DNA of 64,000 nt from Lasiosphaeria ovina (Eukaryota > Ascomycota > Sordariomycetes > Sordariales > Lasiosphaeriaceae): assembly GCA_033439765.1 (NCBI GenBank), contig JAULSN010000005.1, forward strand, positions 1,937,001 to 2,001,000. The letters are read 5' to 3'. Positions 1-12,939 of this stretch are shown here, in pieces. A program made the position numbers and the translations under genes. Under the pieces are notes generated by a model, which searched no databases, was not told the DNA's origin, and saw only the letters and a program-made list of their open reading frames with translations. Every line of letters begins with the position of its first letter. Position 1 is the first letter of the stretch.

Positions 1-3000
1 ATGTTGTGGTCAGCAAAAGTCGTGCTGTCAGCGTCGGCGAAGCCAAGGTGGATAGAGCGCGGACTCGAGAGCCGAGGCGAGGGGGGGGCTGGCGGGCAGC
101 AACAGCAATCTATAGCAACAGGGGCACCAGAGCGCGCCAGGGGTTATCCATCCTCATCGTCGCCCCCATTGCTTGCCATTACCGCCTCCGCCGCCGCCGC
201 ATTCACCATCGACTCTCGGCCGCAATATGGGGTGCTGTGGTCGCGAATAGAGCGGAACGAGAGGCTGCATCGGCTTAGGTCGCGGGCGGCTCGAATCGAA
301 AATTTGGGTGCTTGCGGGTGGCGGGTCACAAACGACAAGCAGACGTGAATCACTAACCTTAAGCAAGAAAACAGAAAACAAGTCTGTTGCCACACAGTTG
401 CACCCTGGAGACCAGGAGCAGCAGCAAAGGGTGAAGGCAGTACTACAAAAAGAGCGTGGGTGAGGAAGGGAGCGGACGGGGCCTCTTGGGTGGAGGTTTG
501 GTTTATGGTCTGAGAGCCCCCTGGGCAGCGGAGCGTCGTCGAGCCCACCGCACCGCACGCACCGACGGCAGAAACCCAGAAACGCACGTCTGCGTGCGCC
601 CTCGGCCAATGCTGGCCAGCGAAGGGCCCCCTAGTCAAGCTCGACCGCGCTAAAACGTTCCCCACCCTCGCCATTGGGCTGCCCTGGGCTTTTTTCTCCT
701 CCCTTCCCTATTGCAATTGCGGGCTGCACGAGAATCGGATCCCACACATCGAAATACAAAGAACGGCCAGAACGTCTGGACGACTCAAGCCACCGAGTAG
801 ACGAGCCCTGCCTACCTACCTACAGGTGCCTACCTACCTAACTATCTCCCCGATCTGCATCGACAGTGGGTAGGTAGAGCGGAAACGAAACGAACAACCG
901 GAAAGTCCTTCAGTTAGACTCTCCCAGACTGCCGCTCTGTACGAAGTATTGTACAGGATACACTTCGTACCTGCAACGAAAAGATTTGAGTGAGGTACTC
1001 GCTCCCGCCCCAACCCAAACACAGCAGGTAAGGTAAGGTAGGTACAGTACTGTCCTGTACCTCGAGCTCCGTTTTGAGATGGATGCACCTCTTCCTTCTT
1101 TGGGACATTTCATCATTCGTCCCCCTCTGGCAAGCACAGATTTAAATGGCAGCCTCTAGCACAACCAGCGAGTACTGTAGGTAACATACTGTACATATGG
1201 ACATTAGTACCTTCCAGTGCCTGCCCTCCCACCTGCCGAGCTGTCACGATGGGTGTGGGCAATACACACGCTTCGGGAAGTATTTAACTACCAGAACTAC
1301 TGTATGTATAGTGCAGAGCTTCCCTGCATGCATGGCTGCAGTAGGAGGAGTGTGCCAATGATCGCGAGGGTGAACCCCTATCTCACCGTCCACGTCTTGC
1401 AAGTCCCCATGCCAATGTCTGTCCACGTCGATGGCAGCAGCAGCAGCAGCAGCAGCAGACGACTCGCCTTTTTTGCCTCCCTGGCGGTGGGAAAACGATC
1501 GAGCAAGGAAGCCGGCGATTGGAGAAGCAGCGGTGTGTGCAGAGGCCCGGACAAGGCAACCTGGACCCCAAAGGTGGTGAAGCGAAGCGGACGCGGGAAC
1601 CTGTGCCGCCGATACCTAGCAAGGGCTCTGCACCACCTTACCGTCGAACCAGGAAGTGTTCCCCAGGTTTAGTCCCAATCGCTGTGCCCACAAACTGTGC
1701 CTTTCGAAGTCCACCTGAACCGTCAGGCTTTGCATTGTGACTGGTGGCCTTTCTGGTTGTACGGCGGGGGTCGATTCATGAGGGGCTGGAGCATGTGTGT
1801 GTGAAAAAACATTCAACGAGGGGCACGCATCTCAACAATTCAAAGACCGCTTGAGATTGAGATTTCTTTTCTCGCTCTCCATATTTTCTTCTACCCAAGC
1901 TCCCAGACCGTTCTTTGACTGAGTCGCGGAGGGTAGTTGATTCCCCACTAACGGGTGACATGGCTGGTGCGTAAGTATCATGGATGCCGTGCTGAGGTTC
2001 GGGAAGACGGCGCACGCCAACCTGTTGCCAACGATCTGCTCGGTGGCGGCGTCTAAGCATGCATCGCAGAGGATGCATGTCGACATTTTCCTCCAGCGAC
2101 TTGCAGCAGGGCAACGCCCCAACCGGATCTTCCCAGTGCGAAACGGAGCTTGCCCTCAACAGCTTGAAGCAACTTCCAGCCTCGGGTTTACTAATGTGCA
2201 TACATATCTACTAGCTAAAAGAAGGGACGCTACAGTGCCTAACGTCGACACATGTGTTGAGTCGTTGCCCTCCGGTCCGGCCACGCAGCACAGCTCATCC
2301 CGCATCCGGCCCGCGGCGCCCCCTCCCTTGTGGACATCTAGACTAGACTGCCTAAGCAGTCGCAAAGATGGACCGTACTAGGGATCTGCAGTCCAAGAGA
2401 GTACTCCGTACATAAAGAATACTGGACTCGAGTTCCCCCTACCTTTAGGCGGCTCCCCGATTTCTCTCTGGCCCGGGCCAGGGATGGATGGCATCTGCGG
2501 GAGGTGAATCAAAGACTTCGGGACTGCATTTAACCGGCCGTTTTCCATACGGCGAGACCGCCGTGATGGGATTTCGGTTCTCAAACATGAATGCCATGCA
2601 GCTTTGATACCCAACAGTTTGGAGGTCACGTCTTCTTCAGCCCGTAGGGCGATCTCACTAGAGGCAGAATTGGCTGCTACAGTAGATGGCGGGCAATGAT
2701 TTGGTAGTGTTTCGTTTCCCCTCTGCCCTCAAGTGTCCTTTTTATTCGTCATTGTCCCCACCATTTAGGTCAAGAGAAACAACACAATGGAAACGGGTCT
2801 CCCCTAGCTAGAACGGAAAGGGCGACGTTAAAAGTATTCGCCCAACCCCTTTCGTGTAAGGGCACCCCGTCAACGGCGGGAGGGCTTAGCGCGCTAATTG
2901 AAGCTTCCCGTTCGACCCTCGTCCTCGCACAGTCCACACAAAACCAGGAAGCTTGAGTCTGGTGGCAGATCGGTGCGGCCCCGCGACTTTTGAGAGCTGC

Positions 3001-5803
3001 CCGACGGGACAGCACGGGGCAACAAATGCGCACGGAGTCCTGTCAACCTCTGTGCGATAGTGGACACGGCGGATTTTAAGCAGCGAATGTCTCGATCTCC
3101 TCGCCAGGTCAATGTACTGTATACATGGGGTACAAGGGTGAGGGCAATCTCTGTCGGGTACGGCGAGACTGAGAACCTAGAAACAAAAGCACTACGGAAT
3201 ACAGAAAGCACTTACAATAGTGAGTGGCGATCAGACGTCAACTTAAAAATTTGGTTTGCCTCTGCAGACTGCTGCCCGCCCGCTGTCTGAGACGCAGACA
3301 TGGCAGAGTTTAATCCGCTCCCGCCTCCTTCCGTGTGAGCTGTAAGGAGGGAGGGGAGGGGGTCAGCCTCACCCCAACCCACCCCACAACTTACCCTGGC
3401 AAGCTGCAAGCACGACTCTTGCTAAAAGTCGGTGAGGTGAACCCTCAGAGACGGAAGCTCGACACAAACATGGAACCTTGCGCATTCCATTCTTACACTT
3501 GAGAAGGGGAGTAGTAGCAGCCTCTAGCCAAGGGAAACAGATGCACGGAAACACCTCCACTTCGAGCCACAAAACACTGAGCAGAATTTGATTGACTATG
3601 GGATGCCAAATACTCTTACGCAAACCGTGTCGCCTGCGGGATGATAGCTTGACCCTTGCCGGAGCCGGGTTAAGCACCGATCGTCGGTCGAGGGGTCATC
3701 GTCTCCAGACTTCACACTACCAACCTTCTATCGAAGGCTACAGTCCAATCCCTGAATGTTTGTTGACGCAGTACTTGGAGAGACTAAATATTGTAGCACA
3801 AACCGGTCAGAAAAAGTATACTGGAAGACGTGTTTCTAGGGGAGAGATAAACCTCTAAGATTCAATAATAGGGATTCAAATTGCTATTACCTCCATCGGC
3901 AAACCCCCCCCCCCCCCCCCCCCCAAAAAAAACCTTTAGGACAAGGAGGTACTGAGGCCATTCGGATGTTGAAAAGTCTCCCGCTAACAATTATCAGGGA
4001 TCGACTGTACATTTCATCGCTCGCTCGCCTCCCCGTATCCGTCTGCGCGACATCACATCCCCTCAGACAATTCCGCACGCCGCTAATAGGCCAGGTACTC
4101 CGTAGCCTTTGGTCTCGATTTCGAAAAGGGGACCGCCTTCTCTCTTTAACTTCTTGCCACCCCGATTCGCGGGTACAACCCTGGTGATTCCCACAAAACC
4201 GGGCAACGCACGCCGTTGGAAGAAGGAAAACAGACGAGGTAGACTCTCTCTTTTTTCTGTTTCCCCCCCCCCCCCCGCCACCGCTTGGCTGGTGTTGCGC
4301 TCATCGGGTTTCGTGAAACGCACGAAAAGGATCCACAACCGCCGCCAAAACAGACCCCGTCAAGGTCGGCCAAGTGCCGTCCCTCTTCCAGCCAAGTTAC
4401 CCGGAGTTTGCTCGCGTACCTTGCTGAAACGGCCGAGCTGCTTTTCACCGTGTATCCTGTACGTGTAGGTACGGGGTATCGTAGTAGTGGGGGGTTGGTG
4501 AGAGAGGGGAGGTGGAGGTGGAGGGGCAGGGTACAGGGATGGTACTATTTCGGGCGCCCCTTTTCGGCTTTCCTCTTTGCTCTTCTCGTCGACACCACTG
4601 ATTTGATTCACTTCTTCCCATTCATTGCCAACACATCAATGCGCCGGATGCAATTGCATCTTTGCGCGGGACGAGGGGCAGATCCCGGAGGCTGCTTGCT
4701 TGCGCATCCAGAACCAGGTGCTTGTGCCAAAAGGGAGGGCCCTATTTGTTCGCGGCAACCCGTATCATCCATCACCTGCATAGGCAGGTAGGTAGGTTGT
4801 ACCTTATGTACGTGCATCTGCAAGTCTGGCTGAACCTTGTCCACCTCACTCACCCTGGGAGTGAGGAGTCTGGAGTAGTACCGTGGCGGGCGGACAGACC
4901 GCAGTGCAGCACAGAAAGGTACATATGAGAAAACTAACAGAATTAACTGATAATTGCCCAGGGCACAGTGTCTCGAGGACAATACGGGCAATCAGGGTGA
5001 CCGCTCTCTCGTCGTTAGATAATTGCTTCCTAAAAGACGTAGTATCCCTCAACGCTACTTTGATATCTCTCTTTTTTGTCTTTGGGATGAGGATAATACA
5101 TCGAAACACCTTACCCACACTTTAATATGAGTTTGGCCACAAGTTGCGGCCGCCGATAATCGACCAACAAAGGTGGGTATCACGTCATGGGACACGGCCG
5201 CAGAGACCTGACAGTTGTCCTAACTCAATTCCTAGAAAAGAACTGTAAAACTAGTACTCAAGGGTTCAAGTCGTCTACAAGGCACCGAAATTTGCCTTAT
5301 CGTATCATAAATCGGAGAGTGTGTGAGTTTAGGACATGATTTTATTCTTGCGTAAACTCAAGGTCAATAGAGGCCACGCTACACCAAAACGCTAAGGTAC
5401 CTTTACAGATACCTAGCTAGGTACCAAGATGAAATATCCGTAACATGAAACCTATGTAGGCTACACTGAAAATTTCCATCTAAAAACTTGAACGCGGCTT
5501 CGAAACAGGACTACAATTGGACGAGTTTTGGGTTTACTTGAGAGCTTTGGCGGATTAGTTTGTCGTCTGATATCACCCGAGACCTTCAAGGTGCCTGCGG
5601 CCCTGCGCCGCGCGACCCGAAAGGTGTCTCTGACCGCCCAGACTTGAAGGGTCGTCCCCCACCATTTGCAGGGTTCACTTATCGCGATAAGGAAAGAGAA
5701 ACCGCGGCGTCGCGGGGCAGAAAATAATAATTTGGAGCTGCTGGACCGACTCTTGGCCAGTTACTCATCCAAAAAGACGTTACTCGCTGCAGGACTCGCC
5801 ACG
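1..5803. other. Intergenic region with no supportable gene
   Basis: The stretch upstream of RPC2 has only short overlapping reading frames with no recognisable domain and no consistent splice chain. It contains many TACCTA/TAGGTA runs (about 811-840, 1025-1045, 4783-4797), a CAG run at about 1434-1459, two C homopolymers, and two copies of TACTCCGTA (2402-2410, 4096-4104). A perfect 14-bp palindrome, TACCTAGCTAGGTA, lies at 5410-5423. A gene extending in from the left edge cannot be excluded for the first few hundred bases, but nothing in the sequence supports one. Confidence 0.6.
3904..3932. repeat. C21 homopolymer followed by A8
   Basis: An uninterrupted run of 21 C (3904-3924) is followed directly by 8 A. 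A second C run of 14 lies at 4263-4276. Such runs are mutational and sequencing hot spots, so their exact lengths should be treated as uncertain. Confidence 0.9.
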
Positions 5804-8800
5804 ATGGTGGCCATCGACGACGGTTTCGAGGCCCTCTTGGAGCCCTTCTATAATGGGAAGAAGCTCACAGATCCCATCTCGACCCCAGAGGACAAATACC
5901 AGCTGCTGCCGGCGTTCCTCAAGGTCAAAGGTACGTTTAGCTGTCCCGAACCAGAGCTCTAATTCGCGTGTTATACGCACATGCACAGCTTGAGGCTCGC
6001 TCGATTGGGCGTGAAAGGAGTCAACGTCGCAGGGAGCTCTCTCTAACATGTCTCGCCAGGTCTGGTCAAGCAGCACATCGACTCGTACAACTTCTTTATC
6101 AATCAAGAGCTCAAGGAGATTGTCAAAGCCAATCGCCTCATCAAGAGCGACCAAGAGGAGAACTTTTGGCTCGAATTTACCGACATCCGCGTCGGCACCC
6201 CATCCCGCAATGACTTTAGCGACATCAAGACGCGCAACGATGTCACCCCCATGGAGTGCCGCCTCCGCGACCTGACATACGCCGCCCCCGTCGTCGTCGA
6301 CATCACCTATTCCCGCGACCGCAAGAAGATCATACGCAAGGACATCCAGTTGTGCCGCATCCCCGTCATGCTCAAGAGCGCAAAGTGCTACCTCAATGGC
6401 GCCACCAATGCCCAGATGGAAATCATGAACGAGTGCCCTCTCGACCCTGGCGGTTACTTCATTATCGGCGGTACCGAAAAGGTCATCCTCATCCAGGAAC
6501 AGCTCAGCAAGAATCGCGTCATCGTTGAGGCAGACGAGAAGACAGGCGGCGTCTCGGCTTCCGTCACCAGTTCCACCCATGAGCGCAAGTCCAAGACATA
6601 TGTCGTGCTCAAGAAGGAGCGTATCATGCTGCAGCACAACGTCCTTGTCGAAGCCATCCCTATCGTTATTGTTCTCAAGGCTCTAGGTGGTATGTCTGAC
6701 TACGAGATTCTGAAGCTGGTAGCGGGCGAGAACGCGCGATACCAAGACGACTTCCTCATCAACTTCGAGGAGGCAGCAAAAGCCGGTGTCCACACTCAGC
6801 AGCAAGCCCTGGAATTCATCGGCGTCAGAGTCAAGATGGGCGGTCCCAAGAACAAGCCGTTTTCCATGTCGGCCCGGCGGAGCCCTGTCGAGGAAGGCCT
6901 GGACGCTCTCGCCAATATCATCATTGCCCATGTCACCATCCAAGGCCTTGACTTCTACCCCAAGGCCATCTACATCGCCATGATGGTGCGCCGTGTATTG
7001 ATGGCTGCGCAGAATCCAAAGCTTGTCGACGATCGCGACTTTGTCGGAAATAAGCGGCTGGAACTGGCTGGGCAGCTTCTGTCGCTTCTGTTTGAGGACT
7101 TGTTCAAGATGTTTGTCAACAGTCTGAAAGGCAACATGGAGCATTTCTTCAAGAAGCCCAATAGAACTTCCACCTACGACCCCGTCGGCCCCATCAGCAG
7201 TCAGGGAAATTACATCACTATGGGCCTGAACCGGGCTATCCAGAGCGGCAACTGGACCGTGAAGCGTTTCAATATGAACCGCGCTGGTGTTACCCATGTT
7301 CTGAGCCGGCTCAGCTACATCGCCGCTCTGGGTATGATGACTCGTATCAGTAGTCAGTTCGAAAAGACGCGGAAAGTTAGTGGACCTAGAGCCCTGCAGC
7401 CCTCGCAATGGGGCATGCTGTGTACCTCTGATACGCCCGAAGGAGAGGCCTGTGGTCTGGTGAAGAACTTGGCTTTGATGACCCACATCACCACAAACGT
7501 TGAGGAGGAGCCAGTCAAGAACTGGATATTCAGTGTCGACGCCGGCGTCGAGCCAGTCCGAAAGTTCACCGGAGCGGAAATGCACAGCCCCGGCTCCTAC
7601 ATTATACACCTTAATGGCACGCCGTATGCCTTGACTCGGTACCCGAAACGGTTTGCCCGCAAGTTCAGGACCATGCGCAGGCGTGGCTACATATCCCCCT
7701 TTGTCAGCATCAACCTCAACGAACACTTCGCCGCAGTGCATATTGCGACAGATGAGGGGCGCATCTGCCGACCATACATTATTGTCAAGAACGGCAAGTC
7801 CAAGTTGAAGGCGGAACACCTGAAACTCCTGCAACTTGGAAAGGCGGGGTTTGACGATTTCCTAACTCACGGCGTTGTCGAGTACCTCGACGTCAATGAG
7901 GAACAAGACACCCTCATAGCGCTGTACGAGAAGGATATCACCCTGAGCACGACCCATCTGGAGATTGAGCCGTTTACCATCCTCGGCGCGGTTGCAGGGC
8001 TCATTCCGTTCCCCCACCACAACCAGTCGCCCCGTAATACCTACCAATGTGCTATGGGTAAGCAAGCTGTCGGAGCCATCGCGTACAACCAGTTCAACAG
8101 AATCGACACCCTTCTCTACACTCTTGTATACCCTCAGCGGCCCATGGTCATCACCAAGACGATCCAACTTGTCCATTACGACAAACTTCCAGCAGGACAA
8201 AACGCAACCGTTGCCGTCATGTCCTACTCGGGCTATGATATTGAAGACGCCCTCGTCTTGAACAAGGCATCTTGCGATAGAGGGTTCGGACGCTGCCAAG
8301 TTTTCCGCAAGTATACGGCCGAGCTCCAGAAGTACCCCAATGGACGTCGAGATAGGATGGGCGGCAGGGATAAGTTGGATGATGGCCAAATCATATCTAA
8401 ACATGCCGCTCTAGACGATGATGGTCTCGCCATTGTAGGCTATCGGGTCCAGTCTGGTGAAACCATGATCAAGAAGGAGACACCTCTGGATCAAGCGTCT
8501 ACTGGTATCGGCACCGACCGTGGGCCTGATGAATTCCGCGACGTCTCAGTTAACTACCGCATCTCGGATCCGGCCTACATTGACAAGGTCCTCATTACCA
8601 ACAATGAAAAAGACTCGGCCATAGTGAAGGTCCAGACAAGGCAAACGCGTCGACCGGAGCTGGGTGACAAATTCTCGTCTCGTCACGGGCAGAAAGGTGT
8701 GGTTGGTATTATTGTCGATCAAGAAGACTTGCCTTTCTCGGACATGGGTGTTGTCCCTGATATTATAATGAATCCTCATGGTTTCCCCTCCCGAATGACG

Positions 8801-9400
8801 GTCGGCAAGCTGTTTGAGTGCCTCACTGGCAAGGCGTCCATCATCCATGGTCGCCCGGAATACGGCTTTGGCGATGCCTTCAGGTCCCACCCGGCCGAGT
8901 CCATGGGCCAGGCCCTTATCGACCACGGGTTTTCGTGGCAGGGCAAGGACTACTTCACCTCTGGTATCACGGGAGAGCCTCACTTGGCTTACATCTACAA
9001 CGGCCCCATCTACTACCAGCGGCTCAAGCACATGGTGCAGGACAAGATGCACTCGCGATCCCGCGGCCCACGCGCCATCCTGACGCGCCAGCCGACAGAA
9101 GGTCGTTCCCGAGACGGTGGTCTCCGTCTCGGTGAAATGGAGCGCGATTGTCTCATTGCCTATGGCGCCTCGCAGCTCCTGCTAGAGCGCCTGATGATAA
9201 GCTCTGACGGCACCGAGGTCGACATCTGCCAGCAGTGCGGCCTGTTCGGCTACAAGGGGTACTGCCAGACATGCAAGAGCACCAGCCAGGTGACGCAGAT
9301 GACGATGCCCTACGCCGCCAAGCTTCTCGTGCAGGAGCTTATCAGCATGAACGTGGGCGTCAGGCTGCAACTGGAGGACGAGTTCCCGCATCCTAAGTGA
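5804..9400 (+). CDS. RPC2: DNA-directed RNA polymerase III second-largest subunit
   Basis: This is the beta-like subunit of RNA polymerase III (Rpc2/Ret1 family), which forms half of the catalytic cleft that transcribes tRNA, 5S rRNA and other small RNAs in the nucleus. Exons are 5804-5930 and 6060-9400, with one 129-nt intron (GTACGT donor, CAG acceptor). The join restores a continuous 1155-residue protein, the usual size for this family. The pattern around MTRISSQFEKTRKVSGPR and the short lobe fit Pol III rather than Pol I or II. Conserved core blocks include LQPSQWGMLC, SDTPEGEACGLVKNL, the SYSGYDIEDALVLNK hybrid-binding segment, and GDKFSSRHGQKGV. The C-terminal zinc site has four cysteines near residues 1099, 1102, 1111 and 1114. 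The ATG at 5804 was chosen because it begins the conserved MVAIDDGF-like N terminus; an upstream in-frame opening lacks conservation that I can recognise. Confidence 0.97.
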
Positions 9401-10194
9401 GATGTAGAAGAAGGCCTTGTGTGTTCATCCCCGCTCGAAGAGATGTTTTGTTTTCGCTCTACCGGGGTTCCCATTTTCTTTTGTCTTGGTGGCTTTTTGG
9501 GGACACAAGAAAGGATAGCGATTGTAGAACTTTACTGGAACTGGATGGGTGGCAGGTGGTTTATATGGCGTCCGTCTGTGCTATTCAACGGGTTTGGTTT
9601 TTTTGGGTGGGGGTGCATGGGCGGAGAGAGACAAAAGCAGACTATATAAAAAGAAGAGAGTATCGCGAGGCTCATGCCCTCGCGGGCTTGCAACGAGAGA
9701 CTGTTGCCATTTTCGCCTTTGTTTCTTTTTTTGCATCTTCCCCAGTGTTTTCCTTGTGGTTTACGCCTAGTCTAACTGGTAACCACCTCGGTACCTACCT
9801 AGTGTACCTATGCCTTGGATTGTCATCGCATTCGTCTGTCTGTCTCGTTTTGGGGCGGAAGGAATTGTGAGGAACGCAGGTCTGAAAGGGGTCGGGGCAG
9901 GTAGAACTCATTCCGATCTAAACTTGATAAAACACTTGGTCGTCAAAACACCAATTACGTATCAGGGTATCGTATGCGTATTTTGCGTCAGAAAATAAAA
10001 CCTATATAAAAAAAACCACCCCCGTATCGAATTGCTATGTCATGTGTATACCAACCTCGGAAGAGCACGTCCTTCTCTCTCCCTCTCCTAACAGTTTCTC
10101 TCCGCTACCAACGCCATATTCACATACAAGCCCAAGTCAAGACCTTAGTCTGTTCTTTTTCTTTCCCTTTGTTTCCCCGCAACCTCCTCTCAAC
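9401..10194. other. Convergent 3' intergenic region
   Basis: This gap between the ends of RPC2 (+) and the Rad57-type gene (-) holds T-rich and A-rich stretches suited to 3' ends on both strands, such as the A-rich tract near 9996-10016. No gene is seen. Confidence 0.7.
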
Positions 10195-10631
10195 TCAGTC
10201 CTTCGCCACGGCTTTGACGCCGGCCATGGTCACCTGGAACTCGACGGCGCCGTCCAGGCCCGGGGCCGAGGCGGGCGCGTGCGGGGCGAAGACGACCTTC
10301 ATCCAGCGGCGCCAGGTGTGCAGCGCGGGCATGCCGAGCCTGCTCCTGTCGTCTTCTTTGTCTTCGTCGTCGTCGTCGTTGTCGCCGTCGTCGTCGCTGC
10401 CGTCTAGGCGTTGGCGGCTGTGATGCCGGAGGCGGTTGCCGTAGGCCGGGCGCTTGTACAGGGCGATGCGGGCGGCGATCTGCGTCGACCACACCAGCCC
10501 CAGCGACGGCGTCTTGAGCGCCGCCTGGTCGTCCGGGTCGTCGCCCCACCCCGTGAACCACCGCTGCTGGTGGTCGAGCAGGAGAGCCGGCGGCGCCGGT
10601 GCCCCGCTGCTGTCATCATCGCCGTAGGGGT

Positions 10632-10669
<38 letters not shown>

Positions 10670-11865
10670 ATGGTCGACGGCGGTCGGGGTTCGGGTATGC
10701 TCGAGCGCGGGACTATGTCTGCAAGCGACGATGAGGGCTCGACGGCTGGTATGGCCGGGCCGGCGCCCCCTGGCATGTTTCTTTTGCTGCGTGTGGCGAG
10801 AGGACTTTCCTGGGTGCTTGAGCCGACGCCGGCGAATTGGTGGTGGGGGTGGTTCTGCGGCGGCTGGCTCTGGCTTTGGTGCCGGAAGGAGGAGACGGGC
10901 GTCTTAGACCCGCCGCCAAACCTGTCGGCCACCTGGTTGGCTACGACGACGGCAAGGTTGTACTTGCGGGCCAGGTCGCGCAGCTGCATGCCCAGGCGCA
11001 CCAGCTCGGTGCTGCGGGCGCCCATGTTGGAGCCGTGCTGCTGGTGGGTGCCGGCGGAGCGCTCGAACTCGGCGCGGAAGTTGGCAGCCACGCTGTCGAG
11101 CACCAGCAGGCCGATATTGCGGCGCTCGATCTCGACGGGGACCTGGAAGGTGAGGATGTGGTCCTGGCTCTCGAGGTCCGGGGTGGCGGTGCTAATGATG
11201 TTGTCCAGCGACGGGCGGGGGGCCGGGGGCTCGACGGACCGCAGCAGCGGGTGGGCGGCCAGCATCTGCGACAGGCGGCGCGTCGACAGGGGCGCCTCGG
11301 TGCTGATGTAGAGGGCCGGGCGGCCGAGCCCGTGCGGGGGAGGCAGCTGCACGGCCAGGAGCAGGGTGAGCAGGAACTGGGTCTTGCCGGCGCCCGACTC
11401 GCCCGTAATCTCGGTGACGTAGCCAGCGGGGATGCCGCCGCCGAGGGCGCTGTCAAGCGTCGCATCGAGCGTGCTGATGGTCTGCCACTGGGCGGCGAGC
11501 GATGCGGCTGTTTGCTTCAGGGCACCGCTCGAGGGAGCTGCTGCCGCCGGCGCGGGGGGTGGCCGGCCAAGGTGTCCGACATGGCGCAGTGGTTCCTGAT
11601 CCTGATCCTGACCCTGACCCTGACCCTGACCCTGACCAGACTGTCCACTGGGGCCCAAGACGCCGAGGTCGGCGTGGAGGGCATTCAGAACGGTGGCGCA
11701 GAGACGCTTGAGGTCAAGCAGGGGCAGGTGGGTGCGCTTGCCAATGTCGACGGGGTCGAGAGTGAGCAGGTCGCTAGTGGTCAGGGCGTGCTTCTCAAGG
11801 ACGGGGAGTAGGCTCGCATACTGGCCCACGGCAAAGTGCGGCAGCACCCGAAGAAGATCCGTCAT
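10195..11865 (-). CDS. rad57: Rad57/XRCC3-type RecA-family recombination mediator
   Basis: This intronless 556-residue protein belongs to the Rad51 paralog branch of RecA/RAD51 ATPases. In yeasts Rad57 pairs with Rad55 and helps load Rad51 on single-stranded DNA during homologous recombination. The N terminus (about residues 1-65) resembles the helix-hairpin-helix region of Rad51 paralogs. A Gln/Gly/Asp-rich linker follows at about 74-92. The ATPase core starts near residue 128, with Walker A GESGAGKT (155-162) and Walker B LLVLD (253-257), and ends in a segment like LAVVVANQVADRF. A long disordered insertion of roughly 120 residues, including a poly-Pro run, separates this core from the conserved C-terminal strand region LGLVWSTQIAARI. 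Low-complexity DNA underlies both inserts: a CCTGAC hexamer array at 11597-11637 and a GGC run near 10633-10670. Assignment to Rad57 rather than another paralog is by overall pattern. Confidence 0.88.
11597..11637. repeat. Hexanucleotide array (CCTGAC/CCTGAT)
   Basis: About seven imperfect CCTGAT/CCTGAC units lie inside the Rad57-type coding region. On the coding strand they encode the Gln-Gly and Gln-Asp dipeptides at about residues 78-91. The hexamer length keeps the reading frame when units are gained or lost. Confidence 0.85.
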
Positions 11866-12600
11866 GGAGCCGCATCCAAACTACCTGGGTCATGTCATGT
11901 CAAGACACGGAGGTCCGTCACCGTGTCCGTCTCCCAGTGCACGAGCGGTGGGTGTGGGGTGAGATGTGGAGGGAGCGTCCTATGAGGTGAAGAAGGTGTG
12001 GTGTGAGGTGAGAGGTGACTAAAGTAGGCACTGTACCGTGCCAATCCGCACTGTATTGCGCCGACTTGCTTCGGTGGGGACGAGGATGCACAGCCAGCCA
12101 GGCAGCCGTGCGACCCGATATGCCTGCGGCCGTCACTGACCCGCTTTCCCGAACAAGGCAGACAGACTCTCAGACACTGTGCAACCAAAACCCGCCAAGT
12201 GCGAACAACGAACGACATGCATTGCCGTCTTTCCCAAACAACGAACGCAGCCTCGTCGTTGCCCTTTTTTCTGGTGTTGTTGGCCTATCCCGTCCCTTTC
12301 TGTTTTGGAAACTGAAAATACAAATTTCTCATTGCAAAACTCCAAAGATATCAAACCCTCCATGACACTATCATGTCCATCACTGAGACCAAACTTGAAG
12401 TCAAGTTGGAGCCAGCCCCTCGCCAGCTCGGGAAGCGGAAGCCGGCTCGGGCACGCCTTGGTGGACATGGCGATTGTCTCGCTTGCCTCGTCGCCCTTTG
12501 ATCTTTTGGTATTACACCGCATCATGGCTGTAATGGGCCACGGACGGGACAGGTGCATGCTCACCGTGTACAGGCCCGACCGTCGCAAAACAGGTCAAGC

Positions 12601-12625
12601 CAGTCAGTCAGTCAGTCAGTCAGTC
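12601..12625. repeat. CAGT tetranucleotide microsatellite
   Basis: About six tandem CAGT units lie in the intergenic DNA upstream of the membrane-protein gene. Confidence 0.9.
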
Positions 12626-12696
12626 AGGTCAGGTTAGCCAAGGCTCGCGCCCTTGAGACAGCTCACCTCGAAATACACAAGCGATTTGGCCTGGGA

Positions 12697-12697
12697 A

Positions 12698-12728
<31 letters not shown>
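12697..12728. repeat. ACGC tetranucleotide microsatellite
   Basis: Eight perfect ACGC units lie about 210 nt upstream of the start codon at 12940. Alternating purine-pyrimidine DNA of this kind can adopt Z-form; whether it does so here is unknown. Confidence 0.9.
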
Positions 12729-12939
12729 GGAGCCGTGTAACTTGAAGGCAGACGGGACGAGAATCAGCTGGGAAGTGTTTCCCGTAGCTCATAAGAAACC
12801 TCCGCTGTCCTGTCCTCTTCTGGCCATAGCCCACGGTCTTCCCCTTCTCTGTCGTGTGTCTGAGGGCCGTCAAGCTGGCTTCTCTATGACACCCTCCTCA
12901 TCTTGTTTTTCATCGTCTTTTGTTGTCAACTCTCCCATC

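Larger units (their letters stand above)
11866..12939. other. Divergent intergenic region with microsatellites
   Basis: This region lies between the start codons of the Rad57-type gene (-) and the membrane-protein gene (+), so it should hold both promoters. It contains a CAGT array (12601-12625) and an ACGC array of eight units (12697-12728). No gene is supported here. Confidence 0.65.

Noticed and set aside
144..674. Open frame of 176 codons on the minus strand near the left edge
   Set aside because: Composition is arbitrary, several other frames overlap it on both strands, and no domain or splice context supports it.
5255..5290. B-box-like GGTTCAAGTC suggesting a tRNA
   Set aside because: There is no A box or foldable cloverleaf upstream.
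5780..6637. Antisense open frame across RPC2
   Set aside because: It is the codon-bias shadow of the RPC2 coding sequence, which is certain.
10837..11811. Open frame of 324 codons on the + strand
   Set aside because: It lies wholly antisense to the Rad57-type gene in GC-rich DNA and has no features of its own.
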